From JAWLCA01 sp050485905 (GTDB lineage: Bacteria; Pseudomonadota; Alphaproteobacteria; Rhodobacterales; Rhodobacteraceae): a stretch of 19,549 nucleotides of DNA. The stretch is from NCBI GenBank assembly GCA_050485905.1, contig JBJHCH010000072.1, positions 1-19,549 of the forward strand, in the 5' to 3' direction. Below, piece by piece: positions 1 through 6,273 of this stretch (its first letter is position 1; every line of letters starts with the position of its first letter). The position numbers and the translations under genes were made by a program. The notes beneath the pieces were generated by a model. It was not told where the DNA came from, did not search any database, and worked only from the letters and a program-made list of their open reading frames with translations.

Positions 1-9
1 TTCCCGTTC

Positions 10-1350
10 CTAGCCTTGGCGGATTGCCCAAAGCTCCATGTTCAGCCCGGGATAGTCGCCCGAGATATGCACCGCGACGCCCCCCGACGTGGTCATCTTG
101 CGCCAATAGGGGCTGTCGCGGTCAAGTTCGAAGTATACCACACCTGCGTGATAAGGGATCTGCCGCGGCGCGACCGGCAGCGCGGTCAGCCCGATGCCGG
201 GCAGGGCAGAGTTCACAAGCTGCCGGATCTCCTCGACCGGGCCGATCTTCGCCTGGCCCGCAAAATGACGCCGCACGCCCTCGGCCGGGATGTCGGCCTT
301 GACAGCAAGCACAAAGGACGCGGTTGAGATCAGCTTTCGATCGGCGATTACGCCGACGCTGATGCCGTATTTGCGCGGGTCCAGCGGGATCGAGATCGCG
401 GTCTGCTCCAGCACCGAGCTCAGATACTGCCGGAGCGCCCGCATCACCGGCACCCAGGTCGCGGACTGGTCGTCGTGCTGATAGGGTGTAAACTCGGGTG
501 ACAGCTTCTCGGGCGTCATGAAGGTGGCCAGTTCGCCCGCCAGCGCCACGCATTCGCGGTAGGCGGCCGCCGGGTGGACATTCTCCAGCGCCAGCAGATG
601 CCGGATGACTGGCAGCATCCGGTTCACCGTCATCAGGAGCAGGAAATCCGAGATCTCGGCCACGCCGCGCGTGGCACCGGATTCCGACAGCCGGCCCGCC
701 AGGGCCTTGACCCGATGCGACAACAGGCCCTCCAGCTCGCGCAGGAAACCGATCAACGGCGCCGCAGCGCGCACGTCGGTGCAACTGGGGATGAACGCCT
801 TGTCGAGGATCACCTCGTTGTCGGGCCGAACCTCGATGATCCGCGCGACGGGAATGACCAGCCGGTCGGCCAGATCATCGACCGCAAGCGCAAACTGCAG
901 CCTGAGCTTGCCCACCGCCATCGTCACGGGGCGCTTGTCGCGGCCCACAGTATCGGTGATCTCCAGCTCTGCCGGGCGCAGGCGTGCGGCCGACAACTCG
1001 GTGCCGGTCATGTCCACCTCGGTCGCGCCGCGGCGGCGCTGCGGCACGCTGAGGTAGACGACGCAGTCCTTGATCCCCTCGGGGACGACCAGGGCTGGCG
1101 GGTGGTCATCGACTTGCGGAACGCGAAACACCGCACCGTCGGGCAGCAGGCCGGAGCAGCCGCGCAGCGCGAACTGGCCGAACTTCAGCGCCTCATCGTC
1201 GATCTCGACATCGCTAAAGCCCCACATGTACGGCGCGGCGCGGCGCGCAATTCCGGCAACCAACGCCTCGGCATAGCGGTCAGACTGCTGAAAGTGATGC
1301 GGCTGCAGGAACAGCCCCTCGGTCCACAGAACCTTGCTATCCCACGACAT
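10..1350 (-). CDS. tssK: TssK, T6SS baseplate subunit
   Basis: This 446-residue protein is the TssK/ImpJ/VasE baseplate component. In known systems TssK forms trimers that join the baseplate wedge (TssE-F-G) to the cytoplasmic parts of the TssL-TssM membrane complex. The family is recognised from the N-terminal block SWDSKVLWTEGLFLQPHHFQ (residues 2-21), typical of TssK, and from the normal full length of about 445 residues. The ATG at 1350 follows a GGGAG ribosome site with a 6-base spacer. The gene starts 33 bases after the FHA gene ends and stops with TAG 9 bases from the window edge. It has no signal peptide or membrane segment, as expected for a cytoplasmic baseplate part. tssL and tssM often follow tssK and may lie beyond the left edge, but that is inference. 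Confidence 0.96.
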   Translation of the reverse strand: MSWDSKVLWTEGLFLQPHHFQQSDRYAEALVAGIARRAAPYMWGFSDVEIDDEALKFGQFALRGCSGLLPDGAVFRVPQVDDHPPALVVPEGIKDCVVYLSVPQRRRGATEVDMTGTELSAARLRPAELEITDTVGRDKRPVTMAVGKLRLQFALAVDDLADRLVIPVARIIEVRPDNEVILDKAFIPSCTDVRAAAPLIGFLRELEGLLSHRVKALAGRLSESGATRGVAEISDFLLLMTVNRMLPVIRHLLALENVHPAAAYRECVALAGELATFMTPEKLSPEFTPYQHDDQSATWVPVMRALRQYLSSVLEQTAISIPLDPRKYGISVGVIADRKLISTASFVLAVKADIPAEGVRRHFAGQAKIGPVEEIRQLVNSALPGIGLTALPVAPRQIPYHAGVVYFELDRDSPYWRKMTTSGGVAVHISGDYPGLNMELWAIRQG

Positions 1351-1383
1351 GGCTCACTCCCTCGGTTGCGGCCATGCGGCGCG

Positions 1384-2919
1384 TCATTTCAGTTTCTCCA
1401 GCTGATCCTGATACGCACGTGCGAACTCCTTGCTGAACAGATCGTGGAAATCGTTCTCGGCCTGATCGGATATTTCGCCGTAGAGCTTTTCGTAGACTTC
1501 CCAATAGCGTGCCTTCTTCCCCTTCAGAAGGCCGGAGATACCGCCGCCGCCTTCGATCTTGGTTTCCAGCGCCTTCGGGTCGAGCCGGGCCAGAACCCCC
1601 TTCAGCGCCGCCTCCATCCCCGTAACCATCGCCACTTCATGTGCCTTGATGTCGCGCAGCGCCTCTTCGGTGGCGACGGTCGAGGTCAGGTAGCCCTTGC
1701 GGGCTGGTCGCACCATCGACTCGATCGCCTGTTCGGCGCTGATCGAGAACTTCAATGGGTTATTCTGCCCCGCGCTGATCATCGTCTGGTTAATGCGGAA
1801 CTCGCTCTTGATAGAGGTTCGCGTCATCAGGATCTCGCGTAGGCCCTCGATCATCAGTCGCATCATCTGGCCCATGCGGGCCATCGTCTCCTCCATATCC
1901 GCATCGGCCACCTGCAACTCTTCGGCGCCAAGCCCCTTCAGGAAAGCGCGCGCCGCGTCCTGCGAGACATCAACCAGCTCCTTCGCCGACGCCGGGGGAA
2001 TGGCAGCGGTTTCCGGTTCAGGCGTTGGCGCCCTAGCGGCGGCGGCAGCCGTTTCGAGTGCTGCAGGCGGTTCCGCAGGCAGCGGTTCCGGTTCCTCGGC
2101 CAGCGGTTCGGGAGACGATGGGGTTGCGTCGGGCGCATCTGCCAGAAGGTCTTCGAAAGCGTCGGGCGGCAGATCCGGGACCGGCTGTGCAACAGGTCTT
2201 GGTGAATTCTGTGTTGGGCGCTCATTCGGCGACAGCAGGTCATCGTCCCAGTCGTCGGGGATCACCGGGCGCTGGCTGCCGCGCGGCGAAAAATGATCAT
2301 GGGCGGATGGCGAATGGCTCGCATGGCTTGCCCCCTGCACCGGATCCTCTGGCCGGGGCGGTAGCAGCGGATCCTCGTCGGCACCCAATGGCGGGAGCAT
2401 CATCGGGTCGATCTCCTCGTCGCGCCGAATCTGGCCGGGGCCGCGCGGCTTGTTCTCGGGGCCAAGCAGATCATCAAGGAAATCGCCTCCCGCCGGGTCG
2501 TCGAGCAGGTCGGCGGTGCGTGCCGAGCGTTCGGCAAGCCCGTGCGAGACCGGCCCCTCTGCCGCCGGGCCGGGAAGCGAGGCGAGAGGATCGGGCGCGC
2601 GCAGGCTGGAAATCGAGACCACCAGTTCATATGCGCCCATTGACAGCACGTCCCCGTCGTTCAGTGGCGTCATAACCCTGCCCAGCGGGGCCTTGCTGTA
2701 ATTCAGGAATGTGCCATTGGTAGAAAAATCGATGACGACGATGTTGCCGCCGTGATCCTCGATCGCGCAATGGTTCTTGGATATCAGACGGTCGGGATCG
2801 GGTAGGACAAGATCGTTCTCGGGGCCGCGTCCGATCGTCAGGCTCGGGCCGCGCATGACAACGGGCGAGCCGTCTCCGGCCACTATGCCCGTGGTCTGAA
2901 ACCGCAATGTCACAGCCAT
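1384..2919 (-). CDS. tagH: FHA-domain T6SS accessory protein (TagH/Fha/ImpI type)
   Basis: This 511-residue protein has an N-terminal forkhead-associated domain (about residues 5-105) with the expected phosphothreonine-binding positions: G30-R31, S47, H50 and N68-G69-T70. A long Pro/Glu/Ala-rich, probably disordered linker (about 106-305) follows. The C-terminal domain (about 310-511), with the block GQNNPLKFS (384-392), is typical of the T6SS-associated FHA family. In systems such as P. aeruginosa H1, Fha1 takes part in threonine-phosphorylation control of T6SS assembly. No PpkA-type kinase or PppA phosphatase is seen in this window, so that control is not shown here. The linker holds acidic leucine motifs (FLDDLLG at 147-153, DDDLLSP at 225-231, FEDLLAD at 255-261) resembling those in the TssB-TssC fusion protein of this locus. 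The ATG at 2919 lies 7 bases after the PAAR gene stop. Confidence 0.93.
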   Translation of the reverse strand: MAVTLRFQTTGIVAGDGSPVVMRGPSLTIGRGPENDLVLPDPDRLISKNHCAIEDHGGNIVVIDFSTNGTFLNYSKAPLGRVMTPLNDGDVLSMGAYELVVSISSLRAPDPLASLPGPAAEGPVSHGLAERSARTADLLDDPAGGDFLDDLLGPENKPRGPGQIRRDEEIDPMMLPPLGADEDPLLPPRPEDPVQGASHASHSPSAHDHFSPRGSQRPVIPDDWDDDLLSPNERPTQNSPRPVAQPVPDLPPDAFEDLLADAPDATPSSPEPLAEEPEPLPAEPPAALETAAAAARAPTPEPETAAIPPASAKELVDVSQDAARAFLKGLGAEELQVADADMEETMARMGQMMRLMIEGLREILMTRTSIKSEFRINQTMISAGQNNPLKFSISAEQAIESMVRPARKGYLTSTVATEEALRDIKAHEVAMVTGMEAALKGVLARLDPKALETKIEGGGGISGLLKGKKARYWEVYEKLYGEISDQAENDFHDLFSKEFARAYQDQLEKLK

Positions 2920-2926
2920 CTATCCG

Positions 2927-3205
2927 TCAGCCCCCGGTCAGCACGTTGACCGACCCAAGCGTGATCACCCCGCCACCGGAACAGGGGTCCATTCCTAGCC
3001 GGGCGGCTGGCAACTTGCCGATCATCACGGTCATTGAACCCTTGGCGATCGGGTGCGGTGACACGCCTGCACAAAGATCCGTAAGGCGTGCGGCGGGCAG
3101 GTTGTTCACCATGACCGTGACGGCACACGGACCACTGATCGGGGCCGGCACGCCAAAGGTCAGCGTGCAGACATGGATGTCCGTGATGCGAGCCTGAAGC
3201 GTCAT
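2927..3205 (-). CDS. PAAR-domain spike-tip protein
   Basis: This 92-residue protein is a stand-alone PAAR domain, which caps the VgrG trimer as a sharp, usually zinc-binding cone. The literal motif PAAR appears twice, in NLPAARLTDLCA (35-46) and KLPAARLGMDPC (64-75). Possible metal ligands are H11, C13, C27, C45, H51 and C75; which of them bind zinc is inference. The length covers the PAAR fold only. There is no C-terminal toxin or N-terminal Rhs-type extension, so this protein is a structural tip or an adaptor for effectors encoded elsewhere. The start overlaps the upstream stop as ATGA, a 4-base overlap suggesting translational coupling, with GGAG 9 bases before the ATG. A second frame covers the same DNA but has no PAAR signature. 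Confidence 0.92.
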   Translation of the reverse strand: MTLQARITDIHVCTLTFGVPAPISGPCAVTVMVNNLPAARLTDLCAGVSPHPIAKGSMTVMIGKLPAARLGMDPCSGGGVITLGSVNVLTGG

Positions 3206-3837
3206 GTCACCGCACTCCGCGCGTCGTTGTCGCCGACTTCCGGCGCGGGTGGTTTGGGCGGCACGGCCCGGCCGTTGCCGCCGCGGGCGATATCCAGCGC
3301 GCGTTCGATCACCAGGTTGAGATGGGCCAGCCCATCCGCAGCCGCGGCGAGTGCTTTCAGATTCATCGCCGTAACCGAGGCCGCGACCGCGTTTGGCGGT
3401 GCCGCGTGCTCCTTCAGGTCGCCCGGCCCAAGCGTGCCATCGGAATAGAGCGCCGCCATTGCGCAGAATGTCGTCTCGTCATCCATATCCGCCGTTTCGA
3501 TCGCCAGCCGCGCGGCTTCGCGGGTTTCGTCGCCAGGCTTGAATACCCAGTCCTCGGCCGCTGCCAGACAGGCCGGCGGCTTCTTCGCATCATGTCCGAT
3601 CAGATCGCGCGCGGCAAGGCACGCCCACCATGTCGCCTCGCGCGGGGGCAGGGCGACGGCCAGAAGATGCAGGATGTCGAATGGCGCGTCCGCGGCCTCC
3701 AACTCTGCCAAAACCACCGGGACCGGCGCACTCGCCGGGGACTTGAGCGGCGTCTGCAACTTGCAGTTTGCCATCGCCAGCATCCGTGCCGCCGGCTCCG
3801 GTGGGATCTTCTTGAGGTTCTCGAAACGTCCGCTCAT
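3202..3837 (-). CDS. T6SS-associated protein, probably DUF6931 family
   Basis: This 211-residue cytoplasmic-looking protein has no signal peptide or clear membrane helix. It is rich in Ala and Leu and probably helical. It contains a Trp/Cys patch, ATWWACLAARD (residues 68-78), and an acidic stretch, ETADMDDETTF (113-123). It ends in a Pro-rich tail. From memory it resembles the DUF6931 proteins found next to PAAR and FHA genes in T6SS loci, but that assignment needs a profile search. Its place between vgrG and the PAAR gene, with 8 bases before it and a 4-base ATGA overlap after it, suggests a role with the spike. A chaperone or adaptor that loads the PAAR protein or an effector onto VgrG is one possibility, and this is inference only. 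A good AGGA ribosome site lies 6 bases before the ATG. Confidence 0.7.
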   Translation of the reverse strand: MSGRFENLKKIPPEPAARMLAMANCKLQTPLKSPASAPVPVVLAELEAADAPFDILHLLAVALPPREATWWACLAARDLIGHDAKKPPACLAAAEDWVFKPGDETREAARLAIETADMDDETTFCAMAALYSDGTLGPGDLKEHAAPPNAVAASVTAMNLKALAAAADGLAHLNLVIERALDIARGGNGRAVPPKPPAPEVGDNDARSAVT

Positions 3838-3845
3838 CGGAATTC

Positions 3846-5954
3846 CTAGTTGATCAGAACGAAGCCGCCCTTGACGATTGTCACGACGCCGCCCTTCACC
3901 TCGGTCATCATCTGTCCATCCACCTTCACCATCGGGCCCTTTATGGTGATGCCGGTATTGTCGACCTTTATGCTGGAGCCACCCACCTTCAGTTCAATCT
4001 CCTGGACCGACGACACGGTAATCTTGCCTAGTGCCTTCACGTCGATCGTGCCCTTGGCATCGATCTTGATGTTGCCGGTCACCTCGTCGGTCTGGTTGCC
4101 GGTCACCGAGGTATCCATGTTGCCGGTGATCTTCTCGGTTAGGTTACCCTTGATATCCAAGTCGTCGTTGGACTGGATCGTGACTGCGCGGTTGGCACCG
4201 ATGTCGATTGTCTGATCGGTGGCGATATCGCGGATTTCGTTCCCCGTCTCCACGGTCAGGGTCAGGTCGCCGGTCTTGATCGTTTCGGTGCGATGGCGAT
4301 GGATCGTGGTAGTGAGGTCGCCTGGATCCTTCTTGTCCAGGCCGATATTGACCACCGCATCGTTCTCGACGGTCTGGAAGTAGTCCTTCTCGGCGTGGAA
4401 GCGGATGAACTCCTCTCCCTTCAGATCCTCGAAGACCAGTTCGTTGTAGTTCGCCTCGCCCCCGCTCTTGCTTGACCGGCTTTTGACCCCGGACTGGGTT
4501 TTGTTGTCGGGCAGGCCGTATGGCGGCATCGTATCGGCATTATACAGCATCCCGGTGCAGATCGGGCGGTCGGGATCGCCGTTCTCGAACTGGATCACCA
4601 CTTCCTGGCCGATGCGCGGGATGGCAATGAAGCCCCAGCCCTTGCCGGTCCAAGGCATGACCGTGCGCACCCAACAGGTGGTGTGTTCGTCGTTCTTGCC
4701 ATCAAGGTCCCAGTGAAACTGGACCTTTATGCGCCCGTACTTGTCGGTGTAGATTTCTTCGCCGGACGGGCCGGTGACCTTGGCCAGTAGTAGCCCCGGC
4801 ATCGCGGGCCACGGCGTTTTTCGCGGCGCCCGGAACACAGTGGCCTTGGGCTGCACGTCGAAAATGCAGCGATACGTGTCCTTGTTGTTCTCGCCGAGAT
4901 CCAGGCGCCCGGGCAGGATCGCGCCCGCTGTGTCATCGGATTCGAAATCGGTCTCGATCTGCATAAGATGCGTCGCGCGCTTTATCAGGTACTCCTGACA
5001 CTCCGCGTTGCGCGGATGCCCGTCCAGGGTGAAGGTCAGACCCACACCCAATGTGCGGACGTTCCCGACGGCACTGCGGGTCTGATGCTCCGCCGCCTTC
5101 TGCTCCATCAGCACCCGCGCATAGTGCTCGCCGAGACTGGTTTCGCGGTAGTGCCCGGGAATCTCGTAGACCTCGTAGTTCTTGTGCCCGTGCGCGCCCT
5201 TTGGCGTGGAACTGGCAACCTTCAGATCCGCCTTGGGCTTCTCGAAGCAGTAGTCGGTCATTGTGACCTTGCCCGGTGTCACTTGCTCCTGCGACTGCCA
5301 CTCGAAGATGTGATCGTCGCGGCGGCGATACTCCTGCTCTCGCTCGTTGAAAGCGATCGTCGAAACCTCGGGCACCGGGCTGTGGGCGCCGCCGCCATCG
5401 GCGAGGATCAGCGTCTCCTTGCCTGACTTGACGACGGAGAAATAGTAGATGCCCTCTTCTTCCATCAGGCGGGACAGGAAGTCGAAATCGGTCTCACGAT
5501 ACTGCACGGTATAGAGCCGCTGCTCGTAGGTACGGCTCAGCTTGAACTCGTAGTCAGAGAAGCCATGCTCCTGGAACACGTCCTTGATGATGTCGTCAAC
5601 CTTCTTTTCCTGAAATATCCGGTTGTCCCGCGCCCGGGTCAGGAACCACAGCCAGGGTCGCAGTTCCGCCGTGTACAGTCCGTAGCCTTCGTAAAGACCA
5701 AGATACTGTGCCTCGATGCAGGTTCCGGCAAAGGGTCGCCAGTCATCTTCGGCCGTATTGATCTCTACCTTCATTTCCTGGCCAACGATCTTGGACAGGT
5801 CCAGAGCGCGGTCGGGCGAGATGAACTCAAACGTGATCTCGCTCAGTTCGCTCAGACCTTCTTTCACGCGGGCCGATCTCAGGAACATCTGATTTGCGGG
5901 CAGCGGGCCCGTGAGACGCAGCAAGCGGTTCTCAAGGATCGCCTTCAAACTCAC
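3846..5954 (-). CDS. vgrG: VgrG spike protein (TssI)
   Basis: This is the trimeric T6SS spike that sits on the Hcp tube and is expelled with PAAR and effectors. The N-terminal part (about 1-370) matches the gp27/gp44-like VgrG region. It is followed by the gp5-type OB fold (about 380-465), with GRIKVQFHWD (407-416) and IPRIGQEVVIQFENGDPDRP (445-464). A repetitive beta-helix of short GNxTxxVTGN-like strands (about 560-702) completes it. The protein ends right after the helix, so there is no evolved toxin domain. I place the start at the GTG at 5954 because GGAAGGGGG lies 6 bases upstream and the family N-terminus begins there. An in-frame start at 6014 would add 20 Arg/Gly-rich residues unlike VgrG and would overlap the upstream gene. 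This gives 702 residues, a usual length for an unextended VgrG. Confidence 0.96.
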   Translation of the reverse strand: MSLKAILENRLLRLTGPLPANQMFLRSARVKEGLSELSEITFEFISPDRALDLSKIVGQEMKVEINTAEDDWRPFAGTCIEAQYLGLYEGYGLYTAELRPWLWFLTRARDNRIFQEKKVDDIIKDVFQEHGFSDYEFKLSRTYEQRLYTVQYRETDFDFLSRLMEEEGIYYFSVVKSGKETLILADGGGAHSPVPEVSTIAFNEREQEYRRRDDHIFEWQSQEQVTPGKVTMTDYCFEKPKADLKVASSTPKGAHGHKNYEVYEIPGHYRETSLGEHYARVLMEQKAAEHQTRSAVGNVRTLGVGLTFTLDGHPRNAECQEYLIKRATHLMQIETDFESDDTAGAILPGRLDLGENNKDTYRCIFDVQPKATVFRAPRKTPWPAMPGLLLAKVTGPSGEEIYTDKYGRIKVQFHWDLDGKNDEHTTCWVRTVMPWTGKGWGFIAIPRIGQEVVIQFENGDPDRPICTGMLYNADTMPPYGLPDNKTQSGVKSRSSKSGGEANYNELVFEDLKGEEFIRFHAEKDYFQTVENDAVVNIGLDKKDPGDLTTTIHRHRTETIKTGDLTLTVETGNEIRDIATDQTIDIGANRAVTIQSNDDLDIKGNLTEKITGNMDTSVTGNQTDEVTGNIKIDAKGTIDVKALGKITVSSVQEIELKVGGSSIKVDNTGITIKGPMVKVDGQMMTEVKGGVVTIVKGGFVLIN

Positions 5955-5960
5955 GGTCCG

Positions 5961-5969
5961 CCCCCTTCC
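5961..5969 (-). promoter_or_regulatory. Ribosome binding site deciding the vgrG start
   Basis: On the coding strand this reads GGAAGGGGG and ends 6 bases before the GTG at 5954. It lies inside the 28-base gap after the 96-residue gene. It supports GTG 5954 over the in-frame start at 6014, which would lie within the upstream gene. Confidence 0.6.
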
Positions 5970-5982
5970 TGATGGTCGGCCT

Positions 5983-6273
5983 TCATCCCGCGGCCCTGCC
6001 CGGCAGTTCCACAAGGTGGTCGTCGCGGCGCAGGCGCTCCACGATATCGGGGTTAATGCCCCACATCGTGGTCAGCATCGGCCCCTTGCCGATGAACAGG
6101 TTCAACTCGAACGCATCACGAAACATCAGGCAACGAACAGGAACCGGGTAGCCGCCAGCGCCAAGCAGCATCTGGTCCAGATAGTCCTCTCCCTCATACA
6201 GCCAGTAACTCTGGTTGATGGCAAGCAGGGTGATCTGTGGTCGGTCGCCATCGCCGCCTCGGTCGTCACGCAT
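5983..6273 (-). CDS. Small hypothetical protein encoded before vgrG
   Basis: I do not recognise this 96-residue protein. It has a charged N-terminus (MRDDRGGDGDR), then a mixed hydrophobic/aromatic core with SYWLYEGEDYLDQMLLGAGG (about 22-41) and a Met/Phe-rich part, RCLMFRDAFELNLFIGKGPM. It ends with a charged segment. No signal peptide or long membrane helix is visible. The ATG at 6273 overlaps the TssB-TssC fusion stop by one base (TGATG) and has GGAGGG 6 bases upstream; the GTG just before it (6276) would sit only 3 bases from that site. Translation is probably coupled to the fusion gene. Its position just before vgrG would suit a small adaptor for the spike or for the fusion protein, but no function can be read from the sequence. 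Confidence 0.75.
   Translation of the reverse strand: MRDDRGGDGDRPQITLLAINQSYWLYEGEDYLDQMLLGAGGYPVPVRCLMFRDAFELNLFIGKGPMLTTMWGINPDIVERLRRDDHLVELPGRAAG

Noticed and set aside
574..1842. A 422-codon open frame on the plus strand opposite tssK and the FHA gene
   Set aside because: It spans the junction of two confident minus-strand genes and its translation shows no domain or plausible start context.
2910..3128. A second minus-strand frame over the PAAR gene
   Set aside because: It lacks the PAAR repeats and zinc-ligand pattern seen in the other frame and has no better ribosome site.
5955..6014. A 20-residue N-terminal extension of VgrG
   Set aside because: The added Arg/Gly-rich residues do not resemble VgrG, the start would overlap the preceding gene, and GTG 5954 has its own ribosome site.
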